NCBI GenBank assembly: GCA_964351865.1
Contig: CAYGPJ010000020.1
Location: 1 to 64,000, forward strand
Origin: JBCDJI01 sp964351865
GTDB lineage: Bacteria; Verrucomicrobiota; Verrucomicrobiia; Methylacidiphilales; JBCBYL01
Length of the DNA stretch: 64,000 bases
Direction: 5' to 3'
In this document: piece by piece, positions 44,783-51,970 of the stretch
Numbering within the stretch: position 1 is the first letter of the stretch
Layout: the number at the start of each line of letters is the position of its first letter
Made by a program: the position numbers and the translations under genes
Notes under the pieces: model-generated
Told to the model about the DNA's origin: nothing
The model's database searches: none
The model's input: only the letters and a program-made list of their open reading frames with translations

Positions 44783-44977
44783 CTAGCCAAAAAGTTCACT
44801 GTGGCTGCCAGTGCGCACCAGCACAAGATTACCATCAACTATCTGGTAAATGAGCAGCCAGTCCCCTTTCCTCAGCTAGTAGAGTGATAATCTCAACCAA
44901 TCTATCGGTATTACAACCGAACTACTGATCTTCTTGAAGACTTTTTTAAATCTGCTCTTGCGGACGATTTCGAGCAT
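44783..44977 (-). pseudogene. Remnant of a YafQ/RelE-type toxin
   Basis: ATG 44977 starts MLEIVRKSRFKK.FKKI, the usual YafQ beginning. A frameshift after codon 20 leads into DRLVEIITLLAEE in another frame, then about 30 codons are missing, and DWLLIYQIVDGNLVLVRTG with SHSELFG-stop ends the remnant at 44783. No antitoxin gene accompanies it. The AACTACAGG motif begins 11 bp upstream of the ATG. Confidence 0.8.
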
Positions 44978-44987
44978 GCCGACTTAA

Positions 44988-45027
44988 CAACTACAGGTCT
45001 GTCCTTTAAACAACTACAGGTCTTGGA
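44988..45027. repeat. Cassette-boundary motif, copies 2 and 3 in tandem
   Basis: CAACTACAGGTCTGTCC at 44988 and CAACTACAGGTCTTGG at 45011, 23 bp apart. They separate the YafQ remnant from the ParE-antitoxin module. Confidence 0.8.
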
Positions 45028-45062
45028 CACCAATCTTTTCTCATGGGACGATAAGACCAGCG

Positions 45063-45362
45063 TTATTCTAACCGTAATTTTTTCGGATTCTGTGCGCCAT
45101 GCCAGAAGCGCAGTATTTGCACTTCTCCGGCAAGGTCATCAATCCGATACAAAATCGAATAGGGATAATGCACCACATGCCGGATGCCTGGACGATTACG
45201 AACCTCTGTACCAATTTGGGGATGGGGTGCCAGCGAATGGGCACGCTCGATGAGTTGAAGTCCGAAATTGGCAGCCGCTGTAGAGTTGTTCCGTGCAATG
45301 TATTCAGTGATCCCGTCTAAATCAGCTTGGGCTTTGGGCGTAACGACTACTTGGTAAACCAT
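45063..45362 (-). CDS. ParE/RelE-family toxin
   Basis: A 99-residue toxin with MVYQVVVTPKAQADLDGITEYI, then LAPHPQIGTEVRNRPGIRHVVH and SILYRIDDLAGEVQILRFWH, the order typical of ParE/RelE folds that poison gyrase or cut mRNA. It is full length and overlaps the upstream antitoxin gene by 16 bp, so this is the one apparently complete RelE/ParE module of the island. Which target it hits cannot be told. Confidence 0.85.
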   Translation of the reverse strand: MVYQVVVTPKAQADLDGITEYIARNNSTAAANFGLQLIERAHSLAPHPQIGTEVRNRPGIRHVVHYPYSILYRIDDLAGEVQILRFWHGAQNPKKLRLE

Positions 45363-45565
45363 TTTTCCTCAAACCGCTTGCGAATGGTTTCAAGCGGTAT
45401 ACACCCCTCTTCTTCCGCCGAACGGATGCCCTCATCAATGGCGGCAAGCATCTCAGGGCTTTCTTCGATGACTTCCACTTCTAATTGATTGAGACGATCC
45501 AGCAGTGTATGCCGCTCCTCGACTTTCAACTTTGGCAGTTCTTCAAGAATTTCTGTGATACTCAT
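45347..45565 (-). CDS. Antitoxin of a ParE module
   Basis: A 72-residue acidic helical protein (MSITEILEELPKL, then EERHTLLDRLNQLE and SPEMLAAIDEGIRS) of the addiction-module-component type. It is a clear paralogue of the 47695-47916 antitoxin, with the same start and the same LLAAIDxG pattern. It overlaps the toxin start. Directly upstream is one of three copies of a recombinase 3' end. Confidence 0.82.
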   Translation of the reverse strand: MSITEILEELPKLKVEERHTLLDRLNQLEVEVIEESPEMLAAIDEGIRSAEEEGCIPLETIRKRFEEKWFTK

Positions 45566-45603
45566 TCTGTGATTCAGAATAAGGGAAATATTCGTTTTGT
45601 CGA

Positions 45604-45699
45604 TTCTGTTTCATCAGCTGCCGGATGGGTGGGGGCGTGGATTTCCTGGAGCTTTTGAATCCTGACTTCGATGTAGATGCTGGTGGTTTCGGGTTTGGC
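45604..45699 (-). pseudogene. Tyrosine-recombinase 3' end, copy R1
   Basis: On the minus strand the frame reads AKPETTSIYIEVRIQKLQEI, then HAPTHPAADETEST. KPETT-IYTEV-HARTHPAA is the C-terminal end of tyrosine recombinases, with the catalytic Tyr in IYTEV. The gene is cut just before this point at the sequence CTTCTAGGCC and is fused to boundary-motif copy 4. The antitoxin ATG (45565) follows about 40 bp on. Confidence 0.75.
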
Positions 45700-45706
45700 C
45701 TAGAAG

Positions 45707-45732
45707 CAACTACAGGTCTGTCCTTCTATTTT
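45707..45732. repeat. Cassette-boundary motif, copy 4
   Basis: CAACTACAGGTCTGTCCTTCTATTTT (to 45732). It abuts recombinase fragment R1 and lies 60 bp past the esterase stop. Confidence 0.8.
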
Positions 45733-45791
45733 CACGGCATGTTTTTATTCATAGAGTCCTATCGGACTGGGCTGGGCGATGCCAAGAACTC

Positions 45792-46757
45792 CTAGTTCGG
45801 GCTTAAAATAGTGTCGTTCAGTTGCCGAACTTTTTTCATCTTACGCAGGACTTTTTTAGAGATCACCCAGCCATCTGGGTTGACTTTAATTTGGCGAATC
45901 TCTTCTCCGTCGTTAAATTCTGTTTCCCGCAGCTGCTTGTGACTGGCCTCAATGTATTGCTCCCGCTCGGTTGGACTCATGCCTTCAGTCGCTTTTCTCT
46001 GGAAATCGAACATGCCGGTCGTGGCGATGCGAAAACACTCTTCCGCGTTAGCCAGGACTGCTGGCGTCCGCTTATGGGCGGCATCCGTCACAAACGGTTT
46101 CACGGTGAACGATTGATCCAGCATGGATGCACAAAACTTCCGAAAATACTCAATCCGGGTTAATGGAGCGCCAGCGCTGTGGGCTGTATCCTGCAAGCCG
46201 CAGGAGATGGTCCAGATGAGTTCGTCGGCATCAGCGTCCGCTGCCTGCTCCCAGGTCCCGCCACTGTGCGCAGAGACACCAATCACGTGCTCAGGGTGTT
46301 TCATGGCAAAGCGATGCGCAAACTGGGAACCCCCGGAGAAACCGTGGATAAACATCTTATCATGCAACTTGAATTTACCGCTCAGTTCATCAAAAAGGTC
46401 GAGCAATTGACGATCCGAATCTCCCTCAAGAAATTGGTAGTAGGGCCCTTCCGAGGGAAAGGTCGGTCCGATCACAATAATATTCTGATAGCGATCAAAC
46501 CACTCAGGAAGGCCGACAGCTCCCTCACCTTTTCCCCGATATCCGTGCACACCGACCACCAGCCAGTAAGTCTGATCAGGATTAATCGTTTCCGGGGTAT
46601 AGAGCCAGTAGTCGCGCGCCATCCCGCATTGACCCTGCTCCACCTTTGCATGAGATGGACTAGGATAAACAAGCACCAGTAATACTGACATACCAAGAAT
46701 GACAGCTCTCTGTCGTTGCAAAAAACGATGAATATTCACTTTAGTTTGTGCCGTCAT
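45792..46757 (-). CDS. Secreted alpha/beta-hydrolase esterase
   Basis: A 321-residue exported hydrolase. Residues about 15-37 form a signal peptide (VILGMSVLLVLVYPSPSHA). The fold shows LVVGVHGYRGKGEG at the oxyanion-hole strand and nucleophile Ser in FIHGFSGGSQFAHRFA (GxSGG), followed by an HSGGTW strand; the pattern resembles PHB depolymerase/feruloyl-esterase-like proteins. The catalytic His is probably in DAAHKRTP. ATG 46757 is chosen to give a normal signal; ATG 46772 is an alternative, and the frame further upstream is repeat sequence. It sits among toxin-antitoxin units between boundary motifs 4 and 5, like a cargo gene. Confidence 0.72.
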   Translation of the reverse strand: MTAQTKVNIHRFLQRQRAVILGMSVLLVLVYPSPSHAKVEQGQCGMARDYWLYTPETINPDQTYWLVVGVHGYRGKGEGAVGLPEWFDRYQNIIVIGPTFPSEGPYYQFLEGDSDRQLLDLFDELSGKFKLHDKMFIHGFSGGSQFAHRFAMKHPEHVIGVSAHSGGTWEQAADADADELIWTISCGLQDTAHSAGAPLTRIEYFRKFCASMLDQSFTVKPFVTDAAHKRTPAVLANAEECFRIATTGMFDFQRKATEGMSPTEREQYIEASHKQLRETEFNDGEEIRQIKVNPDGWVISKKVLRKMKKVRQLNDTILSPN

Positions 46758-46812
46758 ATTTTTGTCTAGCATTTGCGGTGATTTACTTAATGACTGCCTG
46801 CTCCCCTCACGA

Positions 46813-46838
46813 CAACCACAGGTCTGCCCCTCTATTTT
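46813..46838. repeat. Cassette-boundary motif, copy 5
   Basis: CAACCACAGGTCTGCCCCTC followed by TATTTT: two changes from the usual motif. It lies between the esterase and the PIN toxin gene. Confidence 0.75.
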
Positions 46839-46855
46839 TCTGTTTTGCAGCCCGC

Positions 46856-47203
46856 TTATGACGCTGTTTGGGGTGGTAATCCGCATTGCATAGAAAGAGC
46901 CGCCATCCAAATATCATTTTGCGGAATCATACTTCCTAAATTGGCGAGTTGCGTTGCAATGCGTCCGTAATGACGTGAAGTTTCGTTGTCTGAGTCGATC
47001 ACATCAGCGGCAGCCAGAAATCTTTCAATCTGTGCTGACTTCTTTTCCGGTTGATGGGATTTGTAAGCTCCGTAATAGAGTTCACCTAGGGCGGGCTGCG
47101 GAATGAACAGTTCTTCGTATTGGGATAAGGTTTCGCTGAGATCACCCTTGCGGAAGTGGCGCACGATTACGCTGGTTTCAAGCAGAACGCTATTTCCAGT
47201 CAT
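46856..47203 (-). CDS. VapC-like PIN toxin, C-terminally shortened
   Basis: A 115-residue PIN protein: MTGNSVLLETSVIVRHF, ELFIPQPALGELYYGAYKS and IPQNDIWMAALSMQCG are standard PIN segments. Two things suggest loss of function: the first metal-binding Asp is Glu (LLETS instead of LLDTS), and the C-terminus ends in GLPPQTAS instead of the usual T.D.HF segment, close to boundary motif copy 5. ATG 47203 is chosen because it begins the PIN domain and overlaps the antitoxin gene by 14 bp. It is not certain that the toxin is dead. Confidence 0.75.
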   Translation of the reverse strand: MTGNSVLLETSVIVRHFRKGDLSETLSQYEELFIPQPALGELYYGAYKSHQPEKKSAQIERFLAAADVIDSDNETSRHYGRIATQLANLGSMIPQNDIWMAALSMQCGLPPQTAS

Positions 47204-47411
47204 CGTGGTCGATCCGGTCGGCTTCCTCTCTGACGGCCTTCTCAAAGGCTGCCCCATCCTCACCTGTCATACAGCCAGCAGTGTCTCTAAGAGCCGCCAT
47301 GCGCTCTTCTTTCCGCTTGGGGTTTAGAGAACTCACGGAATGGGCTACCTCTACCAAACGTGGCGCAGGTAGGGTCTCGAGGTCCTTGACGATGGATTCC
47401 AACACGGTCAT
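47190..47411 (-). CDS. Antitoxin paired with a PIN toxin
   Basis: A 73-residue acidic protein (MTVLESIVKDLETLPAPRLV, HSVSSLNPKRKEERMAAL and a C-terminal EDGAAFEKAVREEADRIDHD) that overlaps the PIN toxin start. It resembles small VapB-type or DUF2281-like antitoxins. The most complete recombinase 3' end (R2) stops 46 bp upstream of its ATG. Confidence 0.75.
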   Translation of the reverse strand: MTVLESIVKDLETLPAPRLVEVAHSVSSLNPKRKEERMAALRDTAGCMTGEDGAAFEKAVREEADRIDHDDWK

Positions 47412-47456
47412 AATTCTCTTAACTTAGAAGGCCGTAACCTTTTTTGTCCAATCTCT

Positions 47457-47546
47457 TTAATCGGCTGCCGGATGGGTGCGGGCGTGGATTTCCTGGAGCC
47501 TTAGGATGCTTACTTCGGTGTAGATGCTGGTGGTTTCGGGTTTGGC
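47457..47546 (-). pseudogene. Tyrosine-recombinase 3' end, copy R2 with native stop
   Basis: The minus strand reads AKPETTSIYTEVSILRLQEI then HARTHPAAD and TAA. This is a full natural C-terminus of a tyrosine recombinase, with the catalytic Tyr in IYTEV. It is cut at the same CTTCTAGGCC junction as R1 and R3 and fused to boundary motif copy 6. Confidence 0.8.
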
Positions 47547-47553
47547 CTAGAAG

Positions 47554-47578
47554 CAATTACAGGTAAGTCCCTCTATTT
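47554..47578. repeat. Cassette-boundary motif, copy 6
   Basis: CAATTACAGGTAAGTCCCTC followed by TATTT. Its first bases form the premature end of the truncated ParE frame. Confidence 0.75.
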
Positions 47579-47716
47579 CCGGCCCTCTATTTCTGAATCA
47601 ATCAACCGATCCCGGAAATGGATAGCCACCTCTGAACCGGCTTTTTCGGTGTAGTATTCGACGATCTCTTTTAAGTCATCGATGAAACGCTCACTTAGGA
47701 CGACTTCGTAGCCCAC
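47573..47716 (-). pseudogene. Truncated ParE toxin
   Basis: From GTG 47716, which overlaps the antitoxin stop, the frame reads VGYEVVLSERFIDDLKEIVE then YYTEKAGSEVAIHFRDRLID, a normal ParE N-terminal half. After 41 residues it enters boundary-motif sequence (ending EIEGRK) and stops. The C-terminal half, which holds the toxic residues, is gone. Only 47 residues remain. Confidence 0.85.
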
Positions 47717-47916
47717 TGTCTGACCTTTGCCCGAGCTTCGTCTGGTGTGTAGGTTTTACCGTTACGGATGGACTGGCGTCCGGCGTCGATAGCGGCCAGC
47801 ATTTCAGGGGTTTCTTCGATTTCATGCCCTTCTAACTGTTCTAGACGCTCAAAGAGCATTTGACGCTCTTGACCCGCAAGTCTAGGCAGTTCGTCTAAGA
47901 TTTCTGTGATACTCAT
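47695..47916 (-). CDS. Antitoxin left behind by a truncated ParE
   Basis: A 73-residue protein starting MSITEILDELPRL, paralogous along its length to the 45347-45565 antitoxin. The start at 47916 is used because the paralogue starts at the same residue; the longer frame (47928) adds four residues. Its toxin partner is cut, so it is an orphan. Upstream is recombinase fragment R3. Confidence 0.78.
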   Translation of the reverse strand: MSITEILDELPRLAGQERQMLFERLEQLEGHEIEETPEMLAAIDAGRQSIRNGKTYTPDEARAKVRQWATKSS

Positions 47917-47929
47917 TCTGCCTTTCACT

Positions 47930-48050
47930 TTATGGCAAAACTACAGATTGTCGATTCTGTTTCATCGGCTGCCGGATGAGTGCAGGCCCGGATTTCCTGG
48001 AGCTTTTGAATCCTGACTTCGGTGTAGATGCTGGTGGTTTCGGGTTTGGC
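47930..48050 (-). pseudogene. Tyrosine-recombinase 3' end, copy R3
   Basis: The minus strand reads AKPETTSIYTEVRIQKLQEI, then RACTHPAADETEST and runs to a TGA a few bases before the antitoxin start. It shares with R1 the DETEST extension and with all copies the CTTCTAGGCC-like junction (here CTATTCTAGGCC). Confidence 0.75.
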
Positions 48051-48059
48051 CTAGAATAG

Positions 48060-48085
48060 CAACTACAGGTCAGTCCCGTTTATTT
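48060..48085. repeat. Cassette-boundary motif, copy 7
   Basis: CAACTACAGGTCAGTCCCGT followed by TTATTT, abutting recombinase fragment R3. Confidence 0.75.
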
Positions 48086-48147
48086 TTGTTTACGATCTTC
48101 AACTTCGTATCGCCAATGTGACTTTCAGAAAATATTTTTCGCATAAG

Positions 48148-48170
48148 CAACTACAGGTCTGTCTCTCTAT
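48148..48170. repeat. Cassette-boundary motif, copy 8
   Basis: CAACTACAGGTCTGTCTCTC followed by TAT. It is only about 65 bp from copy 7, so the unit between them has no gene. Confidence 0.75.
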
Positions 48171-48270
48171 CTTCCCGGAAGGGCGGGGGTCGTGCGAGCT
48201 AGGCTGACAGAGTGGGCGGGGTTGGTTGTTTTAGAGTTAATGGATTCTAGAACGAATTGCCAACTAAATG

Positions 48271-48729
48271 CTATTCCCCAGAATATAAGCTAATACCTTC
48301 CTGTCTGAATATCCATATTATTCGGTTGATTTGAAAAAGAACAATAAAGTTTCCTATTTGTATTAACCCCCAAACGAGACTGAACGGAATAACCACAGCT
48401 AAAAAAGAAAAGTTGTTAGCAAACAGAGGATATAAAACCCAAAAAATGAAAACAAATAACAAGAAGTGAATCATCATAGTCCACTTTGTAGGAACAACCT
48501 GTAAAGCTAACCTAGAGTTACTAGAGTCTATCTTTCCAATATAATTAACATAAACAGGAACCATGAATAATCCTGTCTTTTGCTTGAATTTGAATTCATC
48601 CGGACTTTCCCAAGCGATGTTTTGGAGTGCCTTTGATGAAAAGTTTATTTCACCCTCTTTAATAAAAGTTTCATCAAAATAAAAAGGAAGTTCTTCCTTT
48701 GGATATAAAAGCCAAAAATATAAATGCAT
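48271..48729 (-). CDS. Unrecognised two-span membrane protein
   Basis: A 152-residue protein with an amphipathic N-terminal half and two hydrophobic segments: about residues 84-103 (TMMIHFLLFVFIFWVLYPLF) and 106-132 (FSFLAVVIPFSLVWGLIQIG). The gene is clearly more AT-rich than its surroundings, which points to recent transfer. The first 30 residues (LLYPKEELPFYFD) match no family known to me. It follows a gene remnant on the same strand and lies between boundary motifs 8 and 9, so it is part of the same array. Confidence 0.6.
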   Translation of the reverse strand: MHLYFWLLYPKEELPFYFDETFIKEGEINFSSKALQNIAWESPDEFKFKQKTGLFMVPVYVNYIGKIDSSNSRLALQVVPTKWTMMIHFLLFVFIFWVLYPLFANNFSFLAVVIPFSLVWGLIQIGNFIVLFQINRIIWIFRQEGISLYSGE

Positions 48730-48748
48730 AATTAATATTTTGGTTTTG

Positions 48749-48904
48749 TTACTGAATCAAACATGGAAAAGCAATTCCAATTCCGGCACCGGTCCCCTGA
48801 GGGGCAACATTTATTCCATATATTAGTCTTTTGTCAGGGTTATCTCGGCTAACGAAAATGTTTAAGCTTCCTAATGGCGTGTCAAAAACGAAATTTCCAG
48901 ATTC
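48749..48904 (-). pseudogene. C-terminal remnant of an unknown gene
   Basis: An open frame without start: ESGNFVFDTPLGSLNIFVSR, then a stretch with VAPQGTGAGIGIAFP, ending at TAA 48749. At its upstream end an in-frame TAA and boundary motif copy 9 replace the rest of the gene. It is as AT-rich as the next gene and was probably its operon partner. Confidence 0.55.
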
Positions 48905-48913
48905 TCCTTATAT

Positions 48914-48936
48914 TAACTACAGGCCTGTCCCTCTAT
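48914..48936. repeat. Cassette-boundary motif, copy 9
   Basis: TAACTACAGGCCTGTCCCTC followed by TAT. This is the outermost copy; beyond it lies the nuclease gene. Confidence 0.75.
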
Positions 48937-49059
48937 CCTAACGATCAAACGCAGCCAGATATTAGCGTAATCGCACGTTCGATAATAAACCCCGAATGTT
49001 TTTTTAGCAGGCATATATTTAACTTAACTACTTATCTGGTCCTTTACCGTTTTCCAGAT

Positions 49060-50016
49060 CTATAGTTCTTCGTCGTTTTGTTCTGCCTCTTTCTCTTTCT
49101 CTGCGAGAAAATCGGCACGCACATGGGCAAGCTGCTTGCCGTTCTTAGTTCGCCAACTCGTCCAGCCATTCACAGTCGTTCGCTCACTTCCCGCTGCCTG
49201 AATACAAGCCAAAGCAGCATATGATGGGCTAGAATAGCTCTGCCCCAAGACGGAAATGCTGCCGCCTTTCAATATAGTACCTTTGAAAATTTGCTTCTTA
49301 CCTCCGCGCGGCTTGTAGCCATGGACAAGAATATCACCTTCGTCAACAAATCCATTGGATACTAAATCAGACAAAGAAACATCGTATGTTTGAATTCCAG
49401 ATTTAGAATGTTTTGAGTGTTCTGCGGTGTCCAATGCGGGCCGATGCTCTTCGGGAATGTCGTAAGCCACTACTGACTGGTCACCAAAGAGGGAATACTT
49501 CCTCACGATCCACAGCCGCACATCGTTCTTTAGTGTCTCTGCCCACTCTCGCAGATCATTGGTCACCTTATCGATCGGCATGCCAATGATTGGCGGCTTC
49601 TCGAAGATCTCTCCCAACACCTTACGGATATCAATTGGCTTGATGCCTTCCTCGTCGAACTTCTCCTGAACTTGCGCCTCGTTAGTCACCATAAGAACCA
49701 AGATCTCAGTAAGCAACTGGCGAGTCTCTGCTCTACCTGCTGCCAGCAGCTGCTTCGTTACCTGTGGAGCAATATGCGTCCAGACACTATGATGACCCAG
49801 TTCTGCTTCGACAATGAACCAACTCCTCGATGCCAAGTCGATTGCAAACCCATCAGGAATAGTTCCAGCACCATCGGTTGTCTTAATCTTAGCCTTTGGA
49901 ATGAATACGGAAGAAGGACCGAAGAAATGCTCAGAATTCGCAATCGTCAGATCCTCGATTTCTTCCTCATTCGTGAAGTTTGTTTCTATAAGCTTCTTAT
50001 CTTGGAGAATTATCAT
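49060..50016 (-). CDS. PD-(D/E)XK nuclease-like protein with RAMA-like domain
   Basis: A 318-residue protein unlike its housekeeping neighbours. Residues 40-75 hold IPDGFAID, then RSWFIVEAEL: Asp55 followed by Glu70-Ala-Glu72 on a strand is the arrangement of PD-(D/E)XK nuclease cores. Residues 75-180 are helical. Residues about 215-305 (LSDLVSNGFVDEGDILV, GYKPRGGKKQIFKGTI, SYSSPSYAALACIQAAGSE, GWTSWRT-KNGKQLAHVR) follow the pattern of RAMA domains, which accompany restriction and DNA-modification enzymes and are predicted to read modified DNA. A modification-dependent restriction or phage-defence role is therefore likely but inferred. No methylase is adjacent. It is at the edge of the toxin-antitoxin array, on the same strand. 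Confidence 0.7.
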   Translation of the reverse strand: MIILQDKKLIETNFTNEEEIEDLTIANSEHFFGPSSVFIPKAKIKTTDGAGTIPDGFAIDLASRSWFIVEAELGHHSVWTHIAPQVTKQLLAAGRAETRQLLTEILVLMVTNEAQVQEKFDEEGIKPIDIRKVLGEIFEKPPIIGMPIDKVTNDLREWAETLKNDVRLWIVRKYSLFGDQSVVAYDIPEEHRPALDTAEHSKHSKSGIQTYDVSLSDLVSNGFVDEGDILVHGYKPRGGKKQIFKGTILKGGSISVLGQSYSSPSYAALACIQAAGSERTTVNGWTSWRTKNGKQLAHVRADFLAEKEKEAEQNDEEL

Positions 50017-50050
50017 CTATTTGGATTCGGTATATTGAAATTGCATCTGG

Positions 50051-51970
50051 TCATGCCGTCCGCTTTTCCACATCTTCCTGCGTGAAGGTCCAGAGATCAT
50101 CCAACATCTGCTTCACCTGCGCCTTGGTGTCGGTCAGCACATCGGCGCTGGAGACGTCTTCCTTGGCGAAAAAGTAATATTTGATCTTCGGCTCGGTGCC
50201 GGATCCCCTCACCGCTACCCGCGCTCCGCCTGCCAAGTGGAAGATCAGCATCATCTGCTTGGGAATGGCTTTGCCGTCGCAGTCAAACACGTCATCGGTT
50301 TCAAAGTTCTGCATTTTCTCGACCGCCTTCGGCCCCCAGATGGTCGGTGTGTTCTCCACATAACTGGCCAGCAAACGCTGAATTTTAGCGGCGCCCTCGG
50401 CTCCTTCAAAGGTCAGGGTGCCGAGTTGTTCCAGATAGAAGCCGTATTTCAGATAGAGTGAATCCAAAAAATCCAATATCGTCAGTTCATTCGACTTACA
50501 CCAGGCGGCCACCTCAGCAAACATTAGCACCGCGGCATTGGCATCTTTATCCCGCACGGCATCGCCAGCCGAATAGCCGTAGCTTTCTTCACCTCCGAAA
50601 ACGAAATACGTGCTCTTTGCCAGCAGGATGTCGCGCCACGCCGCTTCATCGGTATCGGCCGGACGTCCCCCGGCGGCTTTTTCGTAATCGTTGAGTTTTT
50701 CACCGATATACTTGAAGCCGGTCATCGTTTCCACGCATTTCACCCCATAACCATCGGCAATGGCTTTCTGCAGGTCGGTGGTGACAAATGTTTTGATCAG
50801 TGCCGCGTTTTTGGCGTTGTCCGGCGTCAAGACCCCCGCATTGAACAAGCGCTCCAACCGGTAGGCGGCAATCACAGAGCCGATCTGGTTGCCGGTCAGC
50901 AATTGATACGCTCCATGGGCATCGCGCACCGCCACGCCCATGCGGTCGGCATCCGGGTCCGTAGCGGCCACAAAATCCGCATCCAGAAACTTCGCTTTCT
51001 CAATCGCCAATGCCAGCGCTTCGCCATTTTCAGGATTGGGCGATTTCACAGTCGGGAATCCGCCATTCGGAGCCGCCTGATCTTCCACCACAGCGTAATC
51101 AAATTCGAACCGATCCAGAATCTTCGGCACGGTTTGAATGCCAGTCCCATGAATGGGAGTGAAAACTACTTTGAGCGATTCCGCCTGCTCTTTGATAACT
51201 TCCGGTTCCAACACCAGCCCCGCCAGGGTATCGAGGTAAGCGGCATCCAGTTCATCGCCAATCGTGATGATCTCTCCTTCGCCGTCGGCTTCCACGGCAG
51301 CGGAAGTCAACGCCATCACTTCGTCCACGACGCCGGAAGCATGTGGCTCAACCAATTGGCCGCCATCGGCGAAGTAAGCCTTAAATCCATTATCGTGCGG
51401 CGGGTTGTGACTTGCAGTCAGCATCACGCCGGCATGGGCCTGATAATAACGCACCGCAAAGGACAGCTCGGGTGTCGAACGTTCTTCCCGCACCAGATAG
51501 GCGGTGCCGCCGCGTTGCTTGACGATACTGGCCGCCAGTTCGGCAAACTCGCGCGAGAAATAGCGGGTGTCGTGTGAGATCACCACTTTCGGTGCTGCAT
51601 CAGGGAAATTTTTCTTAATATAGTTCACCAGCCCCAGCGTGGCGCGGGTCAGGTTGAAGGTGTTCATGACATTGGTGCCGACCGCGGGTCGCTGCGGCGG
51701 CATGTTTTCACCTTGGGTTCCCTTTTCAGCTTCGGTGACAACCTTACCAATGGTGCGACCCCGTAAGCCCCCCGTGCCAAATTTCAGGGTCTGATAAAAA
51801 CGATCGTTCAACTCGGTCCACTGCTCGCCCTGAATCAATTCCTGCACGCTATCGGTTTCCCAGGCATCTCCGCCCGTTTCTTCCAGCAGAAAGAGAATAT
51901 TATCGCGGGCTGATTCCAGAAGTTTTCCACCCTCAACGGCGGGCTGTAGTTGGTTACGTAGTTCGCTCAT
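50051..51970 (-). CDS. Phosphoglucomutase/phosphomannomutase
   Basis: A 639-residue alpha-D-phosphohexomutase. The sequence shows KFGTGGLRGR near residue 65, the phosphoserine loop TASHNPPHDNGFKAY, the metal loop DPDADRMGVAV, the sugar loop GGEESYGYS and the phosphate loop RGSGTEPKIKYY. This long form, related to PgcA, interconverts glucose-1-phosphate and glucose-6-phosphate and thus joins glycogen/maltodextrin breakdown to glycolysis. It lies 35 bp downstream of the nuclease gene end but is a core gene, marking the return to ordinary chromosome. Confidence 0.93.
   Translation of the reverse strand: MSELRNQLQPAVEGGKLLESARDNILFLLEETGGDAWETDSVQELIQGEQWTELNDRFYQTLKFGTGGLRGRTIGKVVTEAEKGTQGENMPPQRPAVGTNVMNTFNLTRATLGLVNYIKKNFPDAAPKVVISHDTRYFSREFAELAASIVKQRGGTAYLVREERSTPELSFAVRYYQAHAGVMLTASHNPPHDNGFKAYFADGGQLVEPHASGVVDEVMALTSAAVEADGEGEIITIGDELDAAYLDTLAGLVLEPEVIKEQAESLKVVFTPIHGTGIQTVPKILDRFEFDYAVVEDQAAPNGGFPTVKSPNPENGEALALAIEKAKFLDADFVAATDPDADRMGVAVRDAHGAYQLLTGNQIGSVIAAYRLERLFNAGVLTPDNAKNAALIKTFVTTDLQKAIADGYGVKCVETMTGFKYIGEKLNDYEKAAGGRPADTDEAAWRDILLAKSTYFVFGGEESYGYSAGDAVRDKDANAAVLMFAEVAAWCKSNELTILDFLDSLYLKYGFYLEQLGTLTFEGAEGAAKIQRLLASYVENTPTIWGPKAVEKMQNFETDDVFDCDGKAIPKQMMLIFHLAGGARVAVRGSGTEPKIKYYFFAKEDVSSADVLTDTKAQVKQMLDDLWTFTQEDVEKRTA

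Noticed and set aside
43659..48936. Classical integron cassette array with attC sites
   Set aside because: The boundary motif does not contain the RYYYAAC and GTTRRRY core sites in a consistent place; only one copy has a GTTAAGT by chance. No intI gene is in the window.
44308..48936. AACTACAGGTCTGTCC copies as LexA (SOS) boxes
   Set aside because: LexA boxes have CTGT before ACAG with about 8 bases between; here the order is ACAG then CTGT with two bases between.
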